Assembly (NCBI GenBank): GCA_028696365.1
Contig: JAQVHG010000024.1
Span: 1-14,798, forward strand
Direction of reading: 5' to 3'
DNA: 14,798 bases
From: Methanofollis sp.
GTDB taxonomy: Archaea > Halobacteriota > Methanomicrobia > Methanomicrobiales > Methanofollaceae
Shown: positions 8,317 through 14,795 of the stretch, piece by piece
Layout of the letters: each line of letters starts with the position of its first letter
How positions within the stretch are numbered: position 1 is the stretch's first letter
Program-made: the position numbers and the translations under genes
The notes under the pieces: model-generated
What the model was told of the DNA's origin: nothing
Databases searched by the model: none
Seen by the model: only the letters and a program-made list of their open reading frames with translations

Positions 8317-8822
8317 ATGGCAGACAAGACATCACCAGCGAGTGGATGGCCCCTGATCAAGGGTGACTTCCACTCAGGCGACGCAAACTCATGTGTCGCC
8401 GTCGTCACCATGGGTTCTCACCTCGACGAGCAGGGGATCTGTGACGCAGGTGCCGCACTCTGCGGTTCATGCAAGACAGAGAACCTCGGCCTGGAGAAGG
8501 TTATTGCAAACGTTATTGCAAACCCGAACATCAGGTTTGTCCTCCTCTGTGGTACCGAAGTCAAGGGCCACCTCTCTGGCCAGACCCTCCATGCACTCCA
8601 CGAAGGTGGGGTCGAGGGCGGCAAGGTCGTAGGCTCAAAGGGTGCCATCCCGTTCATCGAAAACCTCGATGACGCAGCGATCAAGCGCTTCCAGGAGCAG
8701 GTCGAGATCGTCAACATCATGGAGTCCGAGGACTTCGGCGAGATCAAGGCAAAGATCTCTGAACTCGCCGGGAAGGACCCAGGTGCGTTCGGCGAAGACC
8801 CAATGATCGTCGAGGTCAAAGA
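8317..8822 (+). repeat. 506-bp perfect direct repeat, copy 1
   Basis: The first 506 nt of mtrA are identical base for base to 9265-9770, 948 bp downstream. Identity begins at the ATG (the upstream bases aggtgaagaagat and aggtgggtaagac already differ) and ends at the last base of codon 169 (GAG against GAA), where the corrinoid domain ends. Confidence 0.98.
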
Positions 8823-9039
8823 GGAAGAAGGAGGAGCTGGAGAGGAAGTCGGCGAGGCAGTAGAACTCAACGGCGACCTTGCACTCATCCACGCCAGGTT
8901 CAAGACCATCGAGAAGATGGTGACCGACATTGGATACCGGGACAGATTTGCTGCCGGTGTCTATTCAGGCAAGATCGAAGGACTGATGATCGGCCTGATC
9001 GTGTCGTTTACTATCCTCGGATTCCTCCTGCTGGGGTGA
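8317..9039 (+). CDS. mtrA: Mtr subunit A, corrinoid protein, standard form (MtrA copy 1)
   Basis: MtrA, 240 residues, carries the corrinoid that receives the methyl group from MtrH and passes it to coenzyme M. The soluble domain (about 1-169) includes KGHLSGQT with His85, matching the His84 cobalt ligand of Methanothermobacter MtrA, and GSCKTENLGLEKV. An acidic linker (about 168-183) leads to the standard MtrA tail: a helix near 188-222 (IEKMVTDIGYRDRFAAGVYSG) and one membrane helix (about 223-239). The ribosome binding site is aggtga (8305-8310). Its first 506 nt are identical to those of the second copy at 9265. By its tail this is the ordinary MtrA. Confidence 0.97.
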   Translation: MADKTSPASGWPLIKGDFHSGDANSCVAVVTMGSHLDEQGICDAGAALCGSCKTENLGLEKVIANVIANPNIRFVLLCGTEVKGHLSGQTLHALHEGGVEGGKVVGSKGAIPFIENLDDAAIKRFQEQVEIVNIMESEDFGEIKAKISELAGKDPGAFGEDPMIVEVKEEEGGAGEEVGEAVELNGDLALIHARFKTIEKMVTDIGYRDRFAAGVYSGKIEGLMIGLIVSFTILGFLLLG

Positions 9040-9045
9040 TTTGAA

Positions 9046-9252
9046 ATGGCGGAAGAAGAGAAGAAGACAACTGGCGCGATCAGGATGGCCGCGATCGACA
9101 GTATTGTGGCAGACATCCAGTACAAGTCGCAGATTATCGCCAGGACAAACAAGATCGACTCAGGCATCATGGACTCAGGGATCCCAGCCTTTACTATCGG
9201 GCTACTTATCTCGTTGATCCTTGTTGTGGTGCCTGCAATGGTGCTAATGTAA
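9046..9252 (+). CDS. mtrF: Methyltransferase Mtr subunit F (MtrF)
   Basis: MtrF, 68 residues: a short amphipathic N-terminal part with AIDSIVADIQYKSQIIARTNKI and one C-terminal membrane helix (about residues 46-67). MtrF is known to be related to the tail of MtrA, and this is visible here: MVTDIGYRDRFAAG in MtrA copy 1 lines up with IVADIQYKSQIIAR. It lies 6 nt after mtrA and overlaps its ribosome binding site (ggggtga) with the mtrA stop. It is the normal neighbour of mtrA, so the extra copy was inserted after F rather than next to the original mtrA. Confidence 0.93.
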   Translation: MAEEEKKTTGAIRMAAIDSIVADIQYKSQIIARTNKIDSGIMDSGIPAFTIGLLISLILVVVPAMVLM

Positions 9253-9264
9253 GGTGGGTAAGAC

Positions 9265-9770
9265 ATGGCAGACAAGACATCACCAGCGAGTGGATGGCCC
9301 CTGATCAAGGGTGACTTCCACTCAGGCGACGCAAACTCATGTGTCGCCGTCGTCACCATGGGTTCTCACCTCGACGAGCAGGGGATCTGTGACGCAGGTG
9401 CCGCACTCTGCGGTTCATGCAAGACAGAGAACCTCGGCCTGGAGAAGGTTATTGCAAACGTTATTGCAAACCCGAACATCAGGTTTGTCCTCCTCTGTGG
9501 TACCGAAGTCAAGGGCCACCTCTCTGGCCAGACCCTCCATGCACTCCACGAAGGTGGGGTCGAGGGCGGCAAGGTCGTAGGCTCAAAGGGTGCCATCCCG
9601 TTCATCGAAAACCTCGATGACGCAGCGATCAAGCGCTTCCAGGAGCAGGTCGAGATCGTCAACATCATGGAGTCCGAGGACTTCGGCGAGATCAAGGCAA
9701 AGATCTCTGAACTCGCCGGGAAGGACCCAGGTGCGTTCGGCGAAGACCCAATGATCGTCGAGGTCAAAGA
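9265..9770 (+). repeat. 506-bp perfect direct repeat, copy 2
   Basis: Second copy of the repeat that starts at 8317, forming the corrinoid domain of the MtrA-MtrG fusion. The copies are separated by the tail of mtrA and by mtrF, both unique, so neither is a simple assembly echo of the whole region. Confidence 0.98.
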
Positions 9771-9999
9771 AGCCGAGGGCGGTGCAGAAGGCGCAGCAGT
9801 CGCCGGTGCAAGCCCGCAATTCCTCGAGATCGAGGAGAGACTCGACAAGATCGAAACGAATATTGAGTTCGTAAATGCCGAGGTCACCCAGCGTATCGGT
9901 CGCAAGGTCGGCCGGGACATCGGCATTCTCTACGGATTAGTAGCAGGACTGATGGTCTTCATGATGCTGATTTTCCTGCTCCCCAAGTTGATGATGTAA
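9265..9999 (+). CDS. MtrA-MtrG fusion: second corrinoid domain joined to subunit G
   Basis: A 244-residue fusion. Residues 1-169 are the MtrA corrinoid domain, identical in protein to copy 1 and including the cobalt ligand His85. A short Ala/Gly/Glu linker (about 169-183) leads to a complete MtrG-like part: FLEIEERLDKIETNIEFVNA, EVTQRIGRKVGRDIGILYG and a membrane helix (about 219-240). No separate mtrG exists in this operon; the fusion takes its place between mtrF and mtrH, so the order is E-D-C-B-A-F-(A)G-H. If translated, each Mtr protomer would hold two corrinoid domains, one on the MtrA tail and one on MtrG. Ribosome binding site aggtgg is at 9252-9257. Homology-only annotation may label it simply MtrA. 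Confidence 0.93.
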   Translation: MADKTSPASGWPLIKGDFHSGDANSCVAVVTMGSHLDEQGICDAGAALCGSCKTENLGLEKVIANVIANPNIRFVLLCGTEVKGHLSGQTLHALHEGGVEGGKVVGSKGAIPFIENLDDAAIKRFQEQVEIVNIMESEDFGEIKAKISELAGKDPGAFGEDPMIVEVKEAEGGAEGAAVAGASPQFLEIEERLDKIETNIEFVNAEVTQRIGRKVGRDIGILYGLVAGLMVFMMLIFLLPKLMM

Positions 10000-10015
10000 A
10001 GGAGGCAAGATCAGA

Positions 10016-11038
10016 ATGTTCAAATTCGAGAAGGAACAGGCCGTTTTCGATTATAACGGCATCAAGATCGGCGGTCAGCCGGGCGAGTATCCACGGGTGC
10101 TCGGCGCGTCCATCTTCTACAACAAGCACGAAACAGTGCTTGACGACAGCACGGGAAAGATTGACAAGGCAAAGGCCGAGGCACTCTGGAACCGTACGCA
10201 GGAGCTCTACGACCAGACGGGCAACCCGTTCTTCTGTCAGATCATCGCCGAACACGGTGAGGCGTTTGAGAGTTACTTCGACTGGTTCTGCTCCATCGAC
10301 GACAAGACCCCGTTCCTGATGGACTCATCAGAGCCCGAAGCTCTCGCCCATGCGTGCGAGTATGTGACTGAGGTCGGTATCGCGGACCGTGCGATCTACA
10401 ACTCGATCAACGGTTCCATCACCCCTGAGAACATCGAGGCCCTGAAGAAGTCCGACGTCAACTCAGCCATCGTCCTCGCCTTCAACCCTGGTGACCCGTC
10501 GGTCGCAGGGCGTGAGAAGGTGCTGGCCGAAGGCGGTGTCGCCGGTCAGGAAAAGTCTATGCTCGCCATTGCCGAGGAGTGCGGGGTCACCCGTCCGATC
10601 CTCGACACGGCAGCCACCCCGCTCGGCATGGGTTCCGGCGGCTCTTTCCGTGAGATCCTCGCCTGCAAGGCGATCCACGGTCTGCCGACCGGCGGTGCAT
10701 ACCACAACATGACCGTCTCCTGGACCTGGCTGAAGCGCTGGAGGAAGAGCGTTCTTGCTGAGCAGTACGAGGGTAACAACGCCCTGCTGGAGCAGATGTC
10801 CCACCACCACTTTGGCGGGATGGAAGGTATCAGGCAGACCGCATGGGCCGCCCCTGATATCGGCTGCAACATCATGGCCATGACCCTTGGCGCAGACCTG
10901 ATCATGTTCGGGCCTATCGAGAACATGGAAGGTATCGCCACGGCAGCCGCATTCTCAGACATCGTCCTTTCAGAAGCCCTCAGGGAACTCGGCGGCGAAG
11001 TCCAGGCAGAGAAGCACCCGATTACGCTTCTCGTCTAA
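10016..11038 (+). CDS. mtrH: Methyltransferase Mtr subunit H (MtrH)
   Basis: MtrH, 340 residues, the peripheral cytoplasmic subunit that takes the methyl group from methyl-tetrahydro(sarcina/methano)pterin and puts it on the cobalt of MtrA. It is a TIM-barrel methyltransferase; recognisable parts are the start FKFEKEQAVFDYNGIKIGGQPGEYP in pieces, FLMDSSEPEA (100-109), LAFNPGDPS (154-162), ILDTAATPLGMGSGG (195-209) and ANIMAMTLGAD-like CNIMAMTLGADLIMFGPIEN (284-303). Ribosome binding site aaaggagg is at 9998-10005. It is somewhat longer than the roughly 310-316 residues I recall for other groups; a His-rich stretch at about 240-280 may account for this. Last gene of the operon. Confidence 0.97.
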   Translation: MFKFEKEQAVFDYNGIKIGGQPGEYPRVLGASIFYNKHETVLDDSTGKIDKAKAEALWNRTQELYDQTGNPFFCQIIAEHGEAFESYFDWFCSIDDKTPFLMDSSEPEALAHACEYVTEVGIADRAIYNSINGSITPENIEALKKSDVNSAIVLAFNPGDPSVAGREKVLAEGGVAGQEKSMLAIAEECGVTRPILDTAATPLGMGSGGSFREILACKAIHGLPTGGAYHNMTVSWTWLKRWRKSVLAEQYEGNNALLEQMSHHHFGGMEGIRQTAWAAPDIGCNIMAMTLGADLIMFGPIENMEGIATAAAFSDIVLSEALRELGGEVQAEKHPITLLV

Positions 11039-11046
11039 ACTCAATC

Positions 11047-11060
11047 TCTTTTTTTTCTCT
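11047..11060 (+). terminator. T-tract terminator after mtrH
   Basis: Eight T in a row (11049-11056) inside a pyrimidine-rich stretch begin 11 nt after the mtrH stop codon, followed by further short T runs. This matches the oligo-T terminator type seen after mcrA in this window. Confidence 0.65.
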
Positions 11061-11230
11061 GGTTTTGCAGCACTCATTTCCTTTTGTTCTGTCATAGTGG
11101 CATTTTCATCCCTAGATCCCAGGATAACAACCTGAGTGAGTCTGAGAAAAAACCCTGGAAAAACCCTCGCCCATTATGGGTGCGAGCGTACCTCAATCGC
11201 CTTCCCCCATGCTCACTGGGGGCTCCCTCG

Positions 11231-11354
11231 AAAATTGAAAATTTTCTCAAACTCACTATCGTTCGTTACCAACGGATATGAAGAGGGTTTTACAGTTCTT
11301 GACCTCTCGTGTTGAGGGTGCGACCGGAGGGAGCGTGAGAAAATTTTCAATTTT
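11231..11354. repeat. Perfect 18-bp inverted repeat
   Basis: aaaattgaaaattttctc at 11231-11248 is the exact reverse complement of gagaaaattttcaatttt at 11337-11354, with 88 bp between the arms. Similarity continues weakly inward: the reverse complement of the left side reads ggtaacgaacgatagtgag, against ggtgcgaccggagggagcg on the right. This suggests copies of one repeat in opposite orientation rather than a simple palindrome. Confidence 0.85.
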
Positions 11355-11426
11355 TGAACCGCTGAGAAGACTCTGAGGTCTTCGATATGCGACCAAAAGG
11401 AACATAAGAAAATCTCTAATCTTCGA
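11320..11426 (+). repeat. Diverged 38-bp direct repeat (two units)
   Basis: Unit 1 (11320-11357) and unit 2 (11389-11426) align without gaps over 38 bp with 27 identities. All 11 differences are transitions: six G/A and five T/C changes. The pattern of purines and pyrimidines is therefore fully conserved. Unit 1 contains the right arm of the 18-bp inverted repeat. Confidence 0.7.
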
Positions 11427-11514
11427 TGGCCAGCTCCCCCTCTCATCTAGAGCAATTCCACAAAGCCACGTCAAGAACCATCTATATCCCAGAAAGGAGG
11501 CACCTCTCTCTCAG

Positions 11515-12690
11515 ATGTCTTGTCCTACAGTCAGTATGGCACGGTCTCCGACCTATGACGAAGATAGGGCCCTTGAAGCGGTGAAAGAGACCTTCGCCCC
11601 TCTTGGCGGGATGAAAGCCTATGTCAGACCTGGTATGCGTGTCCTCGTCAAGCCCAATCTTCTCTCGCCCCGCCCCCCAGACCAGGCGGTACAACCCATC
11701 CTGCCCTCATCAAGGCCGTGGTTCACCCTGGTCCAGGAGTGCGGAGGACGTGCGGTCATCGGCGACTCGCCGGGCGGGCGACAGACCGAGGCTTCATACC
11801 GGCGTCTTCTCAGGACGACCGGGATGGCCGGAGTCATCGAGGAGACCGGGTGCGAGTGGGTCTATTTTTACGGCGAGACCGCTACGGTCAGGGCCCCAGA
11901 AGCCAGGACCTTCCGCCGGTTCACCATAGCGCAGGCCACCCTCGAGGCCGACGTCATCATCGGTCTGCCCAAACTGAAGACCCACGCCCTCACCAGCTAC
12001 ACCGGAGCGGTCAAACTTATGTATGGGTGTGTGCCGGGAGTCTCCAAAGCCGCCTACCACCTCCATGCCGGCCAGAATCCAGAGACCTTCGCCGACCTCC
12101 TCCTCGACCTCCACACCCTCCTTCGGCCGACACTCTCGGTCATGGACGCTGTGATCGGGATGGAAGGAAAGGGGCCGCAGCACGGAGACCCAAGAGAGAT
12201 AGGGCTGGTCCTTGCCTCAGAGAGTCGCACGGCCCTCGACTATGTTGCCGCCACACTTGTCGCTCTCGACCCTGCTACCATCCCTACTCTCGCGCGGGCC
12301 GCGGCGCGTGGCGAGGGACCGGCATGCCTGGAAGAGGTGGAGGTCGGCGGCCCGCCGCTGGAGGCGGTGCAGGTCAGGGACTTTATCCCGGCGCCGACCT
12401 CCCTTCATCCTGCACTCCCCTCGTTTGTGAGAGAGCTGGGTGGGAACCTGGTGCCTGCCCGCCCGGTCATCGACGGTGAGCAGTGCAGGCGGTGCGGGAT
12501 CTGCGCCGAGTGCTGTCCTCCAGGTGCTATCATGTGGAGCAAGGACACTATCTCGGCAATCGATACAGCCCACTGTACCAGGTGTTTCTGCTGTCAGGAA
12601 CTCTGCCCTGAGGAAACTGTCGATCTCAGGGAGTCTTACTCGAAGAGACCGATGATGATGAATAAGAGATTCCCCCTGGAGAGACCCTGA
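11515..12690 (+). CDS. DUF362 protein with two 4Fe-4S clusters
   Basis: A 391-residue cytoplasmic protein of the DUF362 family with a C-terminal bacterial-type ferredoxin domain. The DUF362 part (about 1-300) shows VLVKPNLLSP (48-57), LVQECGGRAVIGDSPGG, ADVIIGLPKLKTHALTSYTGAVK and the MDAVIGMEGKGP segment. Two clusters are predicted from C324, C327, C330, C334 and C354, C357, C360, C364, both CxxCxxCxxxCP. The family is probably redox-linked but has no agreed function. Residues 60-71 do not fit the family; the other frame there does (see findings). Ribosome binding site aaaggagg is 14 nt from the ATG, a long spacing; M8 (11536) is an alternative start. No operon partner is visible. Confidence 0.85.
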   Translation: MSCPTVSMARSPTYDEDRALEAVKETFAPLGGMKAYVRPGMRVLVKPNLLSPRPPDQAVQPILPSSRPWFTLVQECGGRAVIGDSPGGRQTEASYRRLLRTTGMAGVIEETGCEWVYFYGETATVRAPEARTFRRFTIAQATLEADVIIGLPKLKTHALTSYTGAVKLMYGCVPGVSKAAYHLHAGQNPETFADLLLDLHTLLRPTLSVMDAVIGMEGKGPQHGDPREIGLVLASESRTALDYVAATLVALDPATIPTLARAAARGEGPACLEEVEVGGPPLEAVQVRDFIPAPTSLHPALPSFVRELGGNLVPARPVIDGEQCRRCGICAECCPPGAIMWSKDTISAIDTAHCTRCFCCQELCPEETVDLRESYSKRPMMMNKRFPLERP

Positions 12691-12704
12691 GGTTCGATCC
12701 CTCT

Positions 12705-12725
12705 GCCCAGTTCCTTCCCCTGGGC
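12705..12725 (+). terminator. Possible hairpin after the DUF362 gene
   Basis: gcccag (12705-12710) pairs with ctgggc (12720-12725) around a 9-nt pyrimidine loop, 15 nt after the stop codon. No T tract follows, so a terminator role is weak; no other termination signal for this gene is clear. Confidence 0.3.
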
Positions 12726-12816
12726 GGCGGCACTCGTAGTGCATCAGATCACTGCGAAGGTCGAGAACACAGAAAAGAAAGGTAAGGAGGAATAAGAAAT
12801 GATGGAGCGTTTTTAT

Positions 12817-14748
12817 TCACATTTTCCTGAGGAGAAGGGCCGCACCCAGCACCCCGGCCAATGCCGCAAAAGTACCAAAGCCTGGGCTCTGGGTGCTGGA
12901 GGATGTTGGTATATCTTCCTCCGCTCCAAAATGATCGGGGTGGATGTCGGCTGCGACTGCGTCGATGGCATCCACGATCCTGGGACCGCCTCGGTCGATG
13001 ACGTCTGATGGCACAATATAGAGACGGCCTTCTTTCACTGCTTTGAGGTCCTGGAAACGCGGCTCATCGGCAAAGTACCGGTAGATAAGGTCGTTCTCTC
13101 CACCGTCCATGCCGGTACCCGAGTTGACCAGGATCACGTCAGGGTCGGTGGTAAGCACTTTTTCGAGGGTGACGATCTGCCAGCCTTCAAGGTCGGAGAA
13201 AGCATTCACTCCACCGGCGATCTCGATCAACTCGTCCTGGAAGGTGTTGTTGCCGCTCACCCAGACCGGATCGTACCAGACGACGTGCATCACAGTCGGA
13301 CGGTCCGAGGCACTCTTCACCGTCTCGGTGACGGCATCGATCCGCTCTTGCATGGAGGAGGTGAGTGCCTCGGCCTCTGCGTCGGTACCGGTTGCGCGTC
13401 CTACAAGTTTGATGTCATGGAGGGACCCCTGGACAGAATCGGGGTTTATGGTGACGACGGTCAGGCCGAGTTTTCTGAGGTGGGTGACGACCTCCTCAGT
13501 GTTGCCTACAGACGCAAAGACCAGGTCGGGTTTTTCTGCCACAACCCGCTCGATGTTCACCGTGGAGAACCCACCGACTTTCGGCTTCTCGGTGGCCTCT
13601 TCTGGATAGTTGCAGTAGTCGGTCACCCCAACCACGCGATCGCCCAAGCCGAGGGCAAAGATAATTTCGGTGTTGGCTGGCGAGAGAGAGATGATCCGCA
13701 TAGGTCTAGTAGCGATGGTAACCTCTTCACCAAAGTCGTCGGTGACGGTGACCGGGGTCCAGGGGTCAACAGCCGAGTTGCTCTTTGTCTCTTCACTCTG
13801 CCACACCAATACAGGAGTGACCTTATTAGGCAGGACGGGATACGGCTGTCCTAGGAGGGCCAGGACTGCTGACGCGGTCATCTGACAGGGGCTGTCGGTG
13901 ACCTGGACGGTCCATGTGAACGACCCGTCGGCTTGCTGGAGGTCGGTGAGATACGTGACAACGTCTCTTCCGTTTTCTGTCCAGGTCAAGGGGTCGTCGC
14001 CTGCTGCTGCGATCGCCTGCATTACCCACGCGGCCGACGCCACATTCGAAGTTGAAGAGCCACCGTAGTTGAACCCACCGTCGTCCATCTGGGCATCTCT
14101 GAGATAGCCCAACGCCTTCTTCATTGCCGGAGAGTCCTGTGGTTCTCCCGCAGCGATCATCGCCATCATCGATGCGGCGGTGTCGTCGCAGTCACTCTCG
14201 GCATCCGGCATCCATCCAAACCCACCGTCTTCGTTCTGCTGGTCCTTCAACCAGGCAAGGGACTTTGAAGTATCCTCGTCTGCAGCGGCAAGCCCAAAGA
14301 TCCCCCAGTACGTGGTATAGATAAAGTCGCCGAACTGGCCTGAGGGTTTCATCTTCGCCTTCAGGTTGGCAAGATAGTCCTCCCCTCCGAAGTCGTGCGG
14401 GTCGCCCCCAATAGCGGCGATGAGGGTCACCATCCGACCGAGTTCAGCAGTCCCCTCGGCCACAAGGTTCTCGCCGGAGTGTGCCCAGTAGTCGACCGCC
14501 GAGGTCCCGTTCACGGTCCAGGTATGGGGGTTCTGGCCTGCGGCGACGATCGCCATCATCGCACCCCACGAGGTACCGGGATCGGTCTCCTCTCCAGGTT
14601 CGGCAAACCCTCCGTCAGGTTGCTGACAAGACTTGAGATAGTCAAGACTCTTCTGTACGGTGCCATTCCCCGCGTCAAGGGAATAGGCCGCACCGCCAAT
14701 GATGCATGCGGTGCAGATGAGGATGACGAGTGCACATATTTTCTTCAT
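12817..14748 (-). CDS. Surface-anchored toroid-repeat / BtuF-like binding protein (PGF-CTERM)
   Basis: A 643-residue secreted protein facing the DUF362 gene. Parts in order: a signal peptide (about 1-23); an alpha/alpha-toroid of prenyltransferase/squalene-cyclase type (about 28-300) with repeats such as LKSCQQPDGGF, LKDQQNEDGGF, LRDAQMDDGGF and LTDLQQADGSF; a type III periplasmic-binding-protein domain of the BtuF/FepB family (about 333-605: RIISLSPANTEIIFALGLGD, DYCNYPEEATEKPKVGG, EKPDLVFAS); a Ser/Thr linker; and a PGF-CTERM signal (SPGF at 621-624, hydrophobic helix, RKM) for archaeosortase anchoring. Ribosome binding site gaggagg precedes the ATG. It probably captures a metal chelate or corrinoid for an ABC importer not in the window. 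The ligand is inferred; haem or siderophore are alternatives. Confidence 0.88.
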   Translation of the reverse strand: MKKICALVILICTACIIGGAAYSLDAGNGTVQKSLDYLKSCQQPDGGFAEPGEETDPGTSWGAMMAIVAAGQNPHTWTVNGTSAVDYWAHSGENLVAEGTAELGRMVTLIAAIGGDPHDFGGEDYLANLKAKMKPSGQFGDFIYTTYWGIFGLAAADEDTSKSLAWLKDQQNEDGGFGWMPDAESDCDDTAASMMAMIAAGEPQDSPAMKKALGYLRDAQMDDGGFNYGGSSTSNVASAAWVMQAIAAAGDDPLTWTENGRDVVTYLTDLQQADGSFTWTVQVTDSPCQMTASAVLALLGQPYPVLPNKVTPVLVWQSEETKSNSAVDPWTPVTVTDDFGEEVTIATRPMRIISLSPANTEIIFALGLGDRVVGVTDYCNYPEEATEKPKVGGFSTVNIERVVAEKPDLVFASVGNTEEVVTHLRKLGLTVVTINPDSVQGSLHDIKLVGRATGTDAEAEALTSSMQERIDAVTETVKSASDRPTVMHVVWYDPVWVSGNNTFQDELIEIAGGVNAFSDLEGWQIVTLEKVLTTDPDVILVNSGTGMDGGENDLIYRYFADEPRFQDLKAVKEGRLYIVPSDVIDRGGPRIVDAIDAVAADIHPDHFGAEEDIPTSSSTQSPGFGTFAALAGVLGAALLLRKM

Positions 14749-14769
14749 TTTTTCCTCCTCTCTTTACCG

Positions 14770-14795
14770 GGTGTGCAGCACCTGTTAAAGGGTGC
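14770..14795 (-). promoter_or_regulatory. Alternative hairpins in the leader of the binding-protein gene
   Basis: In the last bases before the ribosome binding site of the minus-strand gene, ggtg (14770-14773) can pair with cacc (14779-14782), while gcacc (14778-14782) can instead pair with ggtgc (14791-14795). The two stems exclude each other. The window ends here, so any larger leader structure is cut off. Weak evidence. Confidence 0.25.

Larger units (their letters stand above)
11039..11514. other. Non-coding region with hairpins and diverged repeats
   Basis: 476 bp with no convincing gene. Beyond the terminator it holds two hairpins: 11166-11186 (ctcgc/gcgag and cca/tgg around a tta loop with a gt bulge) and 11204-11222 (ccccca/tggggg, 7-nt loop). 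It also holds a perfect 18-bp inverted repeat and a diverged 38-bp direct repeat. The short open frames across it have no ribosome binding site or familiar sequence. It separates the mtr operon from the DUF362 gene. Confidence 0.6.

Noticed and set aside
8317..9999. Assembly duplication as the full explanation for two mtrA genes
   Set aside because: The two copies have different tails and different upstream bases, with mtrF between them, and the second tail supplies the otherwise missing MtrG. Base-level identity could still hide consensus errors.
11084..11474. Short open frames on both strands between mtrH and the DUF362 gene
   Set aside because: They run through inverted repeats and hairpins and lack ribosome binding sites; apparent similarity between frames comes from the repeats.
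12799..13008. A 69-codon plus-strand frame with a good ribosome binding site (aaggagg)
   Set aside because: All but the first 18 bases are antisense to the 3' end of the surface-protein gene, and the sequence matches nothing I recognise. The ribosome binding site is noted but not enough.
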